From assembly GCA_023388965.1 (NCBI GenBank), contig JAEWFF010000021.1:1-64000 (forward strand): a DNA stretch of 64,000 nucleotides, given 5' to 3'. Within the stretch, counting starts at the first letter, position 1, and each line of letters begins with the position of its first letter. This DNA comes from Pseudomonadota bacterium. GTDB taxonomy: Bacteria; Pseudomonadota; Alphaproteobacteria; Rhizobiales; Methylopilaceae. Shown piece after piece: positions 50,770 to 59,558 of this stretch. The translations under genes and the position numbers were made by a program. Under the pieces are notes generated by a model. The model ran no database searches and was not told the DNA's origin. It was given only the letters and a program-made list of their open reading frames with translations.

Positions 50770-51768
50770 ATGAAGCACCAAGTTCCAGGCGCGCTGCGCA
50801 CAATGGTCAAGTTTGCAGCGGCCGCGGCCGTCGTGGCCGCTCTCACCGGGCAGGCTGCGGCCCAGCAGGTCCGGATCGCCTTCGGCGATATCGCCAGCAT
50901 TGAAAGCCTTAATCTCCTCATCGCCGTCGAGCGCGCCAAGGAGCGCGGCGTCGATGCGTCGATGACGTTCTTCAAGTCCGAAGACCTCGCCGCGCAGGCG
51001 GTGGTCGGCGGGCAGGCCGAAATCGGCGTCGGCGCGCCCTATGCCCTGCTGCAGAAGGTGAAGGCGCCGATCCGCATGTTCTACCAGCTCAGCAATCTGC
51101 GCTTCTATCCGGTCGTCAATACGGAATTCTACAAGGACTGGAAGGATCTCGACGGCCAGGAATTCGCGGTGCATTCGCGCGGCTCCGGCACCGAGGCCAT
51201 CATGAACCTGATGGCGCAGAGGCACGGCATCAAATTCTCGAACCTCAACTACATTCCGGGCGCCGAAGTGCGCGCCGGCGCCCTTCTGCAGGGCAATGTG
51301 AAGGCGACCATCGTCGACAGCTCCGCGCTTAACCTCGTCAAGGAAAAGGGCGGCGACAAGTTCAAGGTGCTCGATATGGGTGATATCGACGGCACCGACG
51401 AGGCGCTCTACGCCAATACGGACTTCCTGACGAAGAACGAAAAGGAAGTGACGATCCTTCTCGAGGAACTGCTGAAGACGCAGCGCGAGATCACCAAGGA
51501 TCCGAAGGTCGTCGCGGATCTGCGCGCCAAGTACAAACTGCTGCCCGATCTGCCGAAGGATCTGGAAGGCGAAGTGGTGCCCTATTTCGAGGACGCCGCG
51601 GAAGCCGAGCTCTATCCGCTCGATGGCGGCAATCCGGACAATGTGAAGGCCGACTTCGAGTTCTTCACCGTTTCCGGCCAGCTCCAGGGCAAGGCGGAAG
51701 ACCTGAAGGTCGATGACTTCTGGTCGTTCGCGGCGCTCGAAAAGGCGCGTGCCGGCGCCGGAAACTGA
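50770..51768 (+). CDS. ABC transporter substrate-binding protein (NitT/TauT type)
   Basis: A 332-residue periplasmic binding protein. A signal peptide (MKHQVPGALRTMVKFAAAAA to AAA) is followed by VRIAFGDIASIESLNLLIAV, KSEDLAAQAVVGGQAEIGVG, FAVHSRGSGTEAIMNLMAQR and IVDSSALNLVKEKGGDKFKV, the type II fold seen in nitrate, sulfonate, taurine or NMT1-like importers. GGGAGG precedes the ATG. It delivers substrate to the two permeases encoded downstream. The ligand is unknown. The fumarylpyruvate hydrolase-like gene in the operon suggests an aromatic or keto acid. Confidence 0.88.
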   Translation: MKHQVPGALRTMVKFAAAAAVVAALTGQAAAQQVRIAFGDIASIESLNLLIAVERAKERGVDASMTFFKSEDLAAQAVVGGQAEIGVGAPYALLQKVKAPIRMFYQLSNLRFYPVVNTEFYKDWKDLDGQEFAVHSRGSGTEAIMNLMAQRHGIKFSNLNYIPGAEVRAGALLQGNVKATIVDSSALNLVKEKGGDKFKVLDMGDIDGTDEALYANTDFLTKNEKEVTILLEELLKTQREITKDPKVVADLRAKYKLLPDLPKDLEGEVVPYFEDAAEAELYPLDGGNPDNVKADFEFFTVSGQLQGKAEDLKVDDFWSFAALEKARAGAGN

Positions 51769-51775
51769 GTGATTG

Positions 51776-52609
51776 ATGAACGTAAATACGACATATGAGG
51801 CGGCGGCTTCGGCCGCCGCCGGGCCCCGCAGGCCGGGGCTTCTGGCCCGCCTGGCCGGGTCCATGCTGCTGTGGCGCCTGCTGTCGGTGGTGCTGGTGTG
51901 CGGCGCCTGGGAAGTCGCCGGGCGCATCCCGATCAATGTGGCGTTCCCGCCGTTTCTCGACGTTGTCGAGGCCGGCTGGCGCATCACGCTCGACGGCACG
52001 CTGCCACGCGCCTTCCTCATCACGCTTTATCCGCTCGTCATCGGCGTCGTGGCCTCCGCCCTGATCGGCGTGTCGGTCGGCGTCGGCATGGGCCTGCGCG
52101 AGGAACTGGAATGGGCCGGCGTGCCGGTCTTCGTGGTCATGCAGGCCGCGCCGATGGCCGCGCTCATTCCGCTGATCACCTATCTGTACGGCATCGGCCT
52201 CACGGCGAAGGTGCTGTCGGTGATGATCCTCGCTTTGCCGGTGATCGCGCTGAACGGCTACAAGGCGGTGCGCAATGTCAGCCCGTCGCTGCGGGCCATG
52301 GCGCGCTCGTTCCTCGGCACGCGCAGCCAGGAAATATTCAAGGTCATCCTGCCCGATGCCAGCCCGATGATTTTCGCCGGGCTGCGGCTCGGCATTTCAG
52401 CCGGCTTTGTCGGCATCGTGCTCGCCGAGCTTCTGATCACGCCGACGGGTGTCGGCGATCTCATCACCTATCACCGGTCCGTTGCCGATTACGCCGAAAT
52501 GTATGCGGTCATCGCGACGATCATTGTATTTGCGGCGGTTACGCTGAGCCTTCTCGAACGTCTGGAGATCGCGCTGTTCCGACCGGAGAAGAGGGAAACG
52601 GTTCAATGA
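51776..52609 (+). CDS. ABC transporter permease
   Basis: A 277-residue inner-membrane permease of the SsuC/TauC type with about six helices. The cytoplasmic EAA-like loop (VRNVSPSLRAMARSFLGTRS, then IFKVILPDASPMIFAGLRLG) couples to the ATPase. Start at MNVNTTYEAAASAAAG seven bases after the substrate-binding gene. The stop overlaps the ATPase gene as ATGA. A second, distinct permease lies downstream, so the importer is a heterodimer or two alternative channels share one ATPase. Confidence 0.9.
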   Translation: MNVNTTYEAAASAAAGPRRPGLLARLAGSMLLWRLLSVVLVCGAWEVAGRIPINVAFPPFLDVVEAGWRITLDGTLPRAFLITLYPLVIGVVASALIGVSVGVGMGLREELEWAGVPVFVVMQAAPMAALIPLITYLYGIGLTAKVLSVMILALPVIALNGYKAVRNVSPSLRAMARSFLGTRSQEIFKVILPDASPMIFAGLRLGISAGFVGIVLAELLITPTGVGDLITYHRSVADYAEMYAVIATIIVFAAVTLSLLERLEIALFRPEKRETVQ

Positions 52610-53415
52610 CGGCGACCATGCGCGTTGTGTCGAATATCCAGGACGCCAGCACCGAAAAGCGCGCCATCGTGGAAGTGCGCGGCATCTGCAAGACCTATGG
52701 CACGCAGGTCGAGGCGTTGCGCAACATCGTGCTCGATTTCCCCGACGGCCAGTTGACGAGCCTGCTCGGCCCCTCGGGCTGCGGCAAGACCACGCTTCTG
52801 AAAATCATTGCGGGCCTGATCGAGCCGACCTCCGGCGAAGTGATGGTCAACGGCAGGAAGGTGACGGGGCCGGGCCCGGAGCGCGCTTTCGTGTTCCAGG
52901 ATTTCGCGCTGATGCCGTGGGCGGATGTATTGCGCAACGCGGCCTTCGGCCTCGAACTGCGCGGCACGCCGCGCGCCGAGCGCGAGGAAGTGGCCCGCCG
53001 TTACATCAAGGATGTGGGCCTTGCCGGTTTCGAGCATCGCTTCCCGCACGAATTGTCGGGCGGCATGCGCCAGCGTGTCGGCCTTGCCCGCGCGCTTGCG
53101 GTGAATGCCGATGTGCTCCTGATGGACGAGCCGTTCAGCGCGGTCGACGAGCAGAACCGCCGCAAGTTCCAGGAAGACCTCCTGAGCCTGCGCAAGAACG
53201 ACAACAAGACGATGATCTTCGTGACGCACTCGATCGAAGAGGCGGTCTATCTGTCGGATCGCATCGTCATCCTGTCGCGTCGTCCGGGCGAGGTCGCCCG
53301 CGTGATCGAGCCGCGCATCTCGCGCGACCGCACGCCCGACCAGATCCGCCGCGACCCTGCCTATCTCGACACCGTCGAGAGCATCTGGCAGGAACTGCGT
53401 AAGTACGCGGAATAG
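52606..53415 (+). CDS. ABC transporter ATP-binding protein
   Basis: A 269-residue ATPase of the nitrate/sulfonate/taurine family: Walker A LLGPSGCGKTTLLKIIAGL, Q-loop FVFQDFALMPW, signature LSGGMRQRVGLARALA, Walker B DVLLMDEPFSAVD and H-loop IFVTHSIEEAVYL. It powers the adjacent permeases. The start overlaps the previous stop by four bases, and the next permease begins ten bases after its stop. Confidence 0.95.
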   Translation: MTATMRVVSNIQDASTEKRAIVEVRGICKTYGTQVEALRNIVLDFPDGQLTSLLGPSGCGKTTLLKIIAGLIEPTSGEVMVNGRKVTGPGPERAFVFQDFALMPWADVLRNAAFGLELRGTPRAEREEVARRYIKDVGLAGFEHRFPHELSGGMRQRVGLARALAVNADVLLMDEPFSAVDEQNRRKFQEDLLSLRKNDNKTMIFVTHSIEEAVYLSDRIVILSRRPGEVARVIEPRISRDRTPDQIRRDPAYLDTVESIWQELRKYAE

Positions 53416-53424
53416 GATGCGGCG

Positions 53425-54180
53425 ATGACGCTTTTCGGCTACCGCATACCGCCCATGGCATCGCTCATCTTCTGGGCGGCGATGTGGGAACTCATCGGCC
53501 GGTCCGGCCTCGTCTTCCTGTTTCCGCCGCTGAGCGCGGTGGTGATGGAACTCGGGCAGGTGGTTTCCACCGGCACCTTCCGCAACGCTGCCTGGCTGAC
53601 GGTCTCGAGCTTCTTCCAGGGTCTGGCGCTCGCCATCGTCGTCGGCGTGCCGATCGGCGTGCTGATGGGCCGCGTACAGACGGCGGACCGCCTGCTCGCC
53701 ATGTGGGTCAACCTGTTCGTCTCGGCGCCGCTGTCGGCGCTGGTGCCGATCATCATGATCCTGTTCGGCATGGGGCAGACGACCATCGTCGTGACCGTGT
53801 TTTTGTTCGCCGTATGGATCATCGTGCTGGATACGCGCGCCGGTGTGCGCGAGGTGTCGAGATCGCTGCTGGAAATGGCGCGGTCCTTCGGCTCGAGCCG
53901 TCCGGGCTCGCTGTGGCGGATCGTGCTGCCCGCGGCGCTTCCTGAAATTCTCGCGGGCGTGCGCCTCGGCGTCATCCGCGGCGTCAAGGGCGTCGTCATC
54001 GGACAATTGCTCGTCTCCATCGTGGGCTTCGGCGAGCTGTTCGAGGTCTATTCGCGCAACTTCCTGATGGAAGAGTTCTGGGCCCTGACATTGATCGTCT
54101 TCGCCTTTGCGCTCGGCGCCGCCGAAGTGATCGCGATTATCGAACGCAAAGTGGAATTCTACGCTGGAGTGAGAGATTGA
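53425..54180 (+). CDS. ABC transporter permease
   Basis: A 251-residue permease with about six membrane helices. The coupling loop reads REVSRSLLEMARSFGSSRPG leading to LWRIVLPAALPEILAGVRLG. It is the second permease of the operon and differs in sequence from the first. Start MTLFGYRIPPM lies ten bases after the ATPase stop. The stop overlaps the start of the hydrolase gene (TGATGA context). Confidence 0.9.
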   Translation: MTLFGYRIPPMASLIFWAAMWELIGRSGLVFLFPPLSAVVMELGQVVSTGTFRNAAWLTVSSFFQGLALAIVVGVPIGVLMGRVQTADRLLAMWVNLFVSAPLSALVPIIMILFGMGQTTIVVTVFLFAVWIIVLDTRAGVREVSRSLLEMARSFGSSRPGSLWRIVLPAALPEILAGVRLGVIRGVKGVVIGQLLVSIVGFGELFEVYSRNFLMEEFWALTLIVFAFALGAAEVIAIIERKVEFYAGVRD

Positions 54181-54905
54181 TGAGTACGAATGCCGCCACG
54201 CAACGCACTGACGGACAAACCGAATTCGTCATTCCTCCGCCGCCGCTTGCAACCCTGAAAGTGCGCGGCACGGACGCGCTCTATCCGGTGCGCCGCGTAT
54301 ATTGCGTCGGCCGTAACTACGCCGCGCACGCGATCGAGATGGGCCACGATCCGAACAAGGAGCCGCCCTTCTTCTTCCAGAAGAACCCCGACAACATCAT
54401 CGGCAATGGCGAGCCCTTCCCCTATCCGGTCAAGAGCGAGGACGTGCATTTCGAGATCGAGATGGTGGTCGCGCTCGGCAAGGGCGGCCGCGACATCCCG
54501 GTCGAGGCTGCGCTCGATCATGTGTACGGCTATGGCGTCGGTCTGGACATGACGCGCCGCGATCTGCAGGGCGAGGCCAAGGATCTGCGCCGTCCGTGGG
54601 AAGTCGGCAAGGCGTTCGAAGCCTCGGCCCCGTGCAGCGAACTCGTGCCGGCCGCCGAGATCGGCCATCCCGATCAGGGCGCGATCTGGCTCGACGTCAA
54701 TGGCGAGCGCAAGCAGACCGGCGACCTGAACCAGCTCATCTGGAAGGTGCCGGAAATGATCTCCTATCTGTCCGGCCTGTTCGAACTGGCGCCGGGCGAC
54801 ATCATCATGTCCGGCACGCCGTCGGGCGTCGGCGCGATCAAGCGCGGCGATGTCATGACGGGCTTCGTCGAGGGCGTGGGCGAGCTGAAAACGCCGGTCG
54901 TCTGA
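54180..54905 (+). CDS. Fumarylacetoacetate hydrolase family protein (fumarylpyruvate hydrolase-like)
   Basis: A 241-residue FAH-fold enzyme. VYCVGRNYAAHAIEMGHDPN, PFFFQKNPDNIIGNG, HFEIEMVVALGKGG with the metal-binding Glu pair, YGYGVGLDMTRRDLQGEAKD, GDLNQLIWKVPEMISYLSGL and IIMSGTPSGVGAI resemble NagK-type fumarylpyruvate hydrolases of gentisate degradation. It would cleave a beta-diketo acid to fumarate or a related acid plus pyruvate. It is the last gene of the ABC operon, and no ring-cleavage dioxygenase is in the window, so the substrate could be another imported keto acid. Confidence 0.88.
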   Translation: MSTNAATQRTDGQTEFVIPPPPLATLKVRGTDALYPVRRVYCVGRNYAAHAIEMGHDPNKEPPFFFQKNPDNIIGNGEPFPYPVKSEDVHFEIEMVVALGKGGRDIPVEAALDHVYGYGVGLDMTRRDLQGEAKDLRRPWEVGKAFEASAPCSELVPAAEIGHPDQGAIWLDVNGERKQTGDLNQLIWKVPEMISYLSGLFELAPGDIIMSGTPSGVGAIKRGDVMTGFVEGVGELKTPVV

Positions 54906-54930
54906 CCGGCGTTCATAACTCCCAAACGTG

Positions 54931-54966
54931 AAAAAGCGCCGCGGCGGCTAGTTCTGCCCGCGGCGC
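54931..54966 (-). terminator. Terminator of the gntR gene
   Basis: A nine-base-pair stem GCGCCGCGG (54936-54944)/CCGCGGCGC (54958-54966) overlaps the gntR stop codon. On the minus strand it is followed by TTTTT, giving a classical intrinsic terminator. On the plus strand it is followed only by AAATTGTTTT, so it may also slow transcripts from the ABC operon. Confidence 0.75.
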
Positions 54967-55643
54967 AAATTGTTTTCGACCGATTGAAGATGGCTGCGCA
55001 TCGTGCGCTCGGCCTCGTCGAGATTGCGCTCCTCGATGGCGGTCACGATGGCCGCGTGCTCCGCGAAGCTGTGATGCGTGCGGTCGGGCGCCTTGCCGTT
55101 GTTGCGCAGCCGGCCCCAGACGACTGCACGACGCACGAGATTGAGCGTGTCGAACAGGCCGAGCACGAGCGAGTTGCGCGCGGCCTGGGCAATGGCGCGG
55201 TGGAAGCGGTTGTCCCAGTTCTCGTACTGACGCCAGGATTCGGCCTCAAGCGCGCGCTCCAGGCAGGTGCGCATCTCGGCAAGATCGGCCGGCGTGGAGT
55301 TCAGTGCCGCCTCGCGCGCAATGCCGGGCTCGATCAGAAGCCGCGCGCGCATCACCTCGGTGGGATTGGTCTGCTCGGTCAGGCCGATGATGTCGCCCGC
55401 GCCGTCGATCGGCCGCTGGCCGATGAACGTGCCCTTGCCGACATGGCGCCACAGCCGCCCCTCGGCTTCCAGAATGGACAGCGCCTTGCGCAATTCGCCG
55501 CGCGAAACGCCGAGCATCTCGCACAGTTCTCGCTCGGGCGGGAGCCGCGTTTCGGAGGCGACATCCTGCTGAGCAACGAACGCGCGAAGCTGGGTCAGCG
55601 CTGCAAACGATCCCTGTTCGCCCGTAGCATGTTCGAGGGTCAT
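54948..55643 (-). CDS. GntR (FadR subfamily) transcriptional regulator
   Basis: A 231-residue regulator. The winged-helix N-terminus is recognised by LPPERELCEMLGVSRGELRK and EAEGRLWRHVGKGTFI. The C-terminal FCD domain has EVMRARLLIEPGIAREAALN, RFHRAIAQAARNSLVLGLFD and HAAIVTAIEERNLDEAERTM with the metal/ligand His residues. It lies convergent to the ABC/FAH operon. A palindrome CCAATT-GTA-AATTGG lies 30 bases before its start, and related half-sites lie before the importer operon, so it probably autoregulates and controls that operon. Confidence 0.92.
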   Translation of the reverse strand: MTLEHATGEQGSFAALTQLRAFVAQQDVASETRLPPERELCEMLGVSRGELRKALSILEAEGRLWRHVGKGTFIGQRPIDGAGDIIGLTEQTNPTEVMRARLLIEPGIAREAALNSTPADLAEMRTCLERALEAESWRQYENWDNRFHRAIAQAARNSLVLGLFDTLNLVRRAVVWGRLRNNGKAPDRTHHSFAEHAAIVTAIEERNLDEAERTMRSHLQSVENNLRRGQN

Positions 55644-55673
55644 GTCCGCCTGAAAACCTCTCTATTGATTTGA

Positions 55674-55688
55674 CCAATTGTAAATTGG
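55674..55688 (-). promoter_or_regulatory. gntR operator
   Basis: The perfect palindrome CCAATTGTAAATTGG lies 31 bases upstream of the gntR start codon. It shares the CCAAT/ATTGG half-site with the inverted repeat at 50720-50757. It is the probable autoregulatory site. Confidence 0.6.
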
Positions 55689-55773
55689 AAAAATCATCTT
55701 TCAAGGCTGGAATCAAGCGAGACCGGCCGCGAGCGGCTGGAAAACATCGGGGAAACGGCGAGGAGAGCCCGGA

Positions 55774-57444
55774 TCAGCGATAGCTGTCGAGCTGGGCCGT
55801 GCGGTGGCCGGTAAAGGAGACGGTGCGCAGACCGGCAACGGGTGAGCCGCCGAACAGATCGCTGCGCATGCCCATGCTCGGATTGCCGCCGAAGCTCGCG
55901 GGCAGGACGCCGGCGGGCTTGGCGATCATGCCGCTTGCTGCCCGAGGATGATTGAGCACCTGGGCGCGGTTGCGCGCCGAGCGCGTGGGCGAATAGACGC
56001 TCTTCGGCGCGACGGCCGGGGACGGGGCGAGCGTGGCGACGGACGCTGCAGCGGGCGCGGATTGCTGCGGCCTTGCCGCGCGTGGCGCGGGAGCGGGGGC
56101 CGCTTCCTGCTGCTGCCGGGCGAAGACGTCATGCGCCGAGGAAACCCGCGACGGGGCGGCGGCGACGGGGGCAGGAGCAGGCTTCGGATCGTTGTTCAGA
56201 AGGCCGAGCAGGCGCATGGCTTCAAGACGCGCATCGCCGGCATTGGCGGAGGGCGCGAGCGAAGCGGTGACCGGCGGGTTGGCGGACGGCTGGATCTGGC
56301 TTGGCGCGACGCTGGCGACGAGCGCAGCGGGCGTCGTGTCGGCCGGGCGCGGCAGCGGCATTGCGAACGAACCGGGTGTTTCGGTCGAGGTCGCGGCGCG
56401 GCCGGCGACGGCGTCGGGGCCGGTGTTCCAGATCATGCCCGGCGCGGGAAGCTGCTGCGGCGCATAGGCCGAAGCGAGTTCGGGCCCGGCGGAGGCAAGC
56501 TGAGGACCGGCGACAACTGCATTCGGGCGCGGCGCGGGCATTGGAATGGCCCGGTCGAGCGCGGCGACGGCAACCGGCGCGGCCGTCTCGGCAGGGGTGG
56601 GAGCGGCGGCCGGGGCGGACGGCGCATCGTCTTCTTCCGCATCCGCGCCGAAGAATTTGGCGATGAAGCCGGGGCTGCTGCCATTGCCGTTCTTGCGGTT
56701 GCGGACGGCGGTGGCGACCTGCGTCTGCGTCATGCCGCGCACGGTGGCCCCGCCATTCGCGACATCGGCAAGGGCGAGCTGGTAGTTCTTCAGCGGCTTG
56801 CCGTCCGAGGGGATATGGACGGTGCGGCCGTCGGGGAAGAGGCGCACGAGCTGATCGCGCGACATGCGCGGCCAATGGCGGACATTGCCGACATCGAGAT
56901 GGACGAAAGGCTTTGCCGAAGTCGGGTAGAAGCCGACGCCGCCGCGCTGCAGGCGCAGGCCCGCTTCGCGGATTTTGGCCATCTTCACGTCGGGCAGATG
57001 GATATCCAGCGCCCGGCCGAGCGTGTGCTGGCTGTTCTTGGCGACGCCCTTGGAGCGCGAGCGCAGGCCCTCATTGGTTTCGGGCGAGCGGTAGGAGGAA
57101 ATGATCTGCACCGGGGCCTTCGAACCGGCATCCTTCTGCACTTCCCAGACGACATCGAAGAGCCGGGGCTCCATCGCGATCTGCTTCTGGTTGCGCCAGT
57201 CGCGCATGAAATGATTGAGCTGTTTCAGCGCGGCGGGGTCGTAGCGGCCGTTCTTCTTGAAGGTGACGGTGAGCCGTTCCTGCGAATGGGTGTGGTAGAA
57301 GGACAGGGTGCGCGTATCGCCATTGGCGATGGCCGTCTGGGTCGATTCGGCGACGAGCGCGAATCCGCCGGCCAGCGCAATAGATGCGCACAGGCGCGCC
57401 ATTATGCGACGCGACCGTCCTGTTGCGGCAAATCCCCGTTTCAC
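55774..57444 (-). CDS. DUF882 murein endopeptidase-like exported protein
   Basis: A 556-residue protein. An N-terminal signal or anchor (about residues 15-40, MARLCASIALAGGFALVAES) is followed by the DUF882 (YcbK/MepK-like, M15-related) domain with TLSFYHTHSQERLTVTFKKN, SSYRSPETNEGLRSRSKG, SQHTLGRALDIHLPD and FVHLDVGNVRHWPR, giving the H-x6-D ... H zinc ligands. The remaining 330 residues are Ala/Pro-rich and low in complexity, longer than most homologues. It probably cleaves peptidoglycan cross-links. GTG start. It lies just upstream of the L,D-transpeptidase gene's 3' end and points the same way. Confidence 0.88.
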   Translation of the reverse strand: MKRGFAATGRSRRIMARLCASIALAGGFALVAESTQTAIANGDTRTLSFYHTHSQERLTVTFKKNGRYDPAALKQLNHFMRDWRNQKQIAMEPRLFDVVWEVQKDAGSKAPVQIISSYRSPETNEGLRSRSKGVAKNSQHTLGRALDIHLPDVKMAKIREAGLRLQRGGVGFYPTSAKPFVHLDVGNVRHWPRMSRDQLVRLFPDGRTVHIPSDGKPLKNYQLALADVANGGATVRGMTQTQVATAVRNRKNGNGSSPGFIAKFFGADAEEDDAPSAPAAAPTPAETAAPVAVAALDRAIPMPAPRPNAVVAGPQLASAGPELASAYAPQQLPAPGMIWNTGPDAVAGRAATSTETPGSFAMPLPRPADTTPAALVASVAPSQIQPSANPPVTASLAPSANAGDARLEAMRLLGLLNNDPKPAPAPVAAAPSRVSSAHDVFARQQQEAAPAPAPRAARPQQSAPAAASVATLAPSPAVAPKSVYSPTRSARNRAQVLNHPRAASGMIAKPAGVLPASFGGNPSMGMRSDLFGGSPVAGLRTVSFTGHRTAQLDSYR

Positions 57445-57654
57445 CCGACCACTATCCCCACTGGCCCGCAGGCGCAGGCATCGAAACCCCGTACTGTTCC
57501 GGAGCGCGGTTAACGGCCCGTTACTGCCCGAACCGTGTGCTTCCGTCCACAGTCAAGCTGTGCGGTACAAAAGTGGCGGAAAACGGTCCGCGACGGAAGC
57601 CCCATCCTCCGTCGCGGGCCGGCGGGTGCGGTCCTTGTCCCGATGTCCACAGGA

Positions 57655-59442
57655 TCAGTGGTTGGCGGAAGCCGACATTTTTCCGTTAAGTCCCATCGCT
57701 ACCTTGATTTTCTGGTCCGTCCCGTAGACGTCCGGGCGGGCCATCAGGCTGCCGTCGGGCAGCACCTCGGCGGTGAAATAGGCGATGTGGATCGGAATTT
57801 TGTTCTTGAGGTCGATTCTCCGCTCGGCCCCGCCGCCCACCATGCCTTTCAGCCTGGCGCCGTCGAGATCGGTGCCCTCAAGCAGAACATCGGCCAGCTT
57901 GAAGGGGTCCTGAACCCGGATGCAGCCATGGCTGAGGGCGCGGCTGTCGCGGGCGAACAGATGACGCGTCGGCGTGTCGTGCAGATAGACGGCATGCTTG
58001 TTCGGGAACATGAATTTGATGTGCCCGAGCGCATTGCGCTCGCCCGGAGGCTGGCGGATGCGGATGCGGTTCATGTCCGCTGCGCTCATATTCGCCCAGT
58101 CGATGCCTTGCGTCTCGACCGTGCGGGGGCCGAAGAATGTATTGACGACCTTTTTCTTCTTCGGGCCGTTGTAGGTCACCTCGAAGCCCTGACGCTCCAA
58201 GTAATAGGGGTCCTTCTGCAATTGCGGCAGCATTTCCTTGATGACGATCGAGGCCGGCACGTTCCAGGCCGGATTGACGATGATGTGGTCCATCTCGTCG
58301 GAGAAGATCGGGGAGGGGTGCTGCTTGGAGCCCGTAATGACGCGGGTTTCGTGGATCGTCCGGCCGTCACGGACGATGCGGGCCGTGAATTCCGGCACGT
58401 TGACGAAGATATGGGTCCGGCCGAGCTTGCGCGGCAGCCAGCGCCAGCGCTCCATATTGGCGATGATGAGCGGGATCGGGTCCTCGATCGTCGCCTGATG
58501 GTTCATCAGTTCGAGCGTCTGCGGCCCGACAATGCCGTCATCGTTCAGCCCGCCGCGCGACTGGAAGCTCTTGACCGCCGCGACCAGAGGTTCGTCATAG
58601 AACCGGCTTTCGACTTCGGCGGTTTCGCCGCCCGCGGCTGAAATCTCGATGAAGCTTTTCGGCACGCCGAGACGCTCGCGCAGCAGCGGCACACGCGCGT
58701 CGATCTCGCCCGGACGCAGGCTCTTCTTCGCCGGCGGAATCTGCGGCGGAGGCGGCGGGGCGGGCTCATCGGCCTTGGCGCGCAGTTCGGCGAGCTTGGC
58801 CCTCAGCGCCCGGAAGCCTTCGTGCGGCGGGTTATAGGTATCGAGCCAGTCTGCCGCGTCCTCGCGCTCAGCCATCAGCTTCAGCACATCGGTGCGCGCG
58901 GGCCGCTCAGGTTCGGGCGTGATGAGCGGGCCGAGACTCGATAGGTCGAGACGCCCGCCCTGCGCCTGGCGCGCATAGGCGCTGACGGCTTTCGACAGGG
59001 CGATCTCGGCCACCGCGAGAGTCTCGGACGTGTCGCTGCTGGCGTCCGGATCGGGCAGGATGAACGCGGACGGATCGAGCCCCACTTCATCCGCGCGCCG
59101 GATATAATCCATCACGGCCAGCGCCTTGGCGCTCAATTTGCCGCCCTCGATCCAGAGCGGGGCGAAATTGCGCGCCTCGTAGAAGGACCGCAGATCGGCG
59201 TCGTATTTCGTCTCGCCGAGCCGGTCGGCCAGAACGCCCTCGACCGTCATGGCGGGAGGGGCGGCAATGACCTCGGCGAAATGATCCGGATCGGATTTCG
59301 GGTCCGTCTTGAGCGGCTCGACGATCTCGGTTTCCGGCGCGGCGAGCACCGGCGCGTCCTCGGGCAAAGGCTGGCTGAGGGCCGGGCCGGCGGCGAGCAA
59401 GGCCGCCAGACATGTCAATAGGATCTCGGACCGTCCGCGCAT
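57655..59442 (-). CDS. L,D-transpeptidase (YcbB/LdtD type)
   Basis: A 595-residue exported cross-linking enzyme. A signal peptide (MRGRSEILLTCLAALLAAGP to LSQ) is followed by an N-terminal substrate domain with FYEARNFAPLWIEGGKLSAK, a peptidoglycan-binding motif GLNDDGIVGPQTLELMN, and the YkuD domain with INAPAWNVPASIV-like sequence (IIVNPAWNVPASIVIKEM) and the catalytic Cys in SRALSHGCIRVQDP. It forms 3-3 (mDap-mDap) cross-links, abundant in Rhizobiales. The start at MRGRSE is supported by GGGAG seven bases upstream. Confidence 0.93.
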   Translation of the reverse strand: MRGRSEILLTCLAALLAAGPALSQPLPEDAPVLAAPETEIVEPLKTDPKSDPDHFAEVIAAPPAMTVEGVLADRLGETKYDADLRSFYEARNFAPLWIEGGKLSAKALAVMDYIRRADEVGLDPSAFILPDPDASSDTSETLAVAEIALSKAVSAYARQAQGGRLDLSSLGPLITPEPERPARTDVLKLMAEREDAADWLDTYNPPHEGFRALRAKLAELRAKADEPAPPPPPQIPPAKKSLRPGEIDARVPLLRERLGVPKSFIEISAAGGETAEVESRFYDEPLVAAVKSFQSRGGLNDDGIVGPQTLELMNHQATIEDPIPLIIANMERWRWLPRKLGRTHIFVNVPEFTARIVRDGRTIHETRVITGSKQHPSPIFSDEMDHIIVNPAWNVPASIVIKEMLPQLQKDPYYLERQGFEVTYNGPKKKKVVNTFFGPRTVETQGIDWANMSAADMNRIRIRQPPGERNALGHIKFMFPNKHAVYLHDTPTRHLFARDSRALSHGCIRVQDPFKLADVLLEGTDLDGARLKGMVGGGAERRIDLKNKIPIHIAYFTAEVLPDGSLMARPDVYGTDQKIKVAMGLNGKMSASANH

Positions 59443-59558
59443 CGTTATCTCCCGCACGAATCAGAGTTATGCACGCGCGCCCGTGCGGTGTGAATCCCCA
59501 AAACCGTGATCGGCGGCAGCTTCCCCCGGCGTCGTGTCCGTCGGGTCACAAGGCGCGG

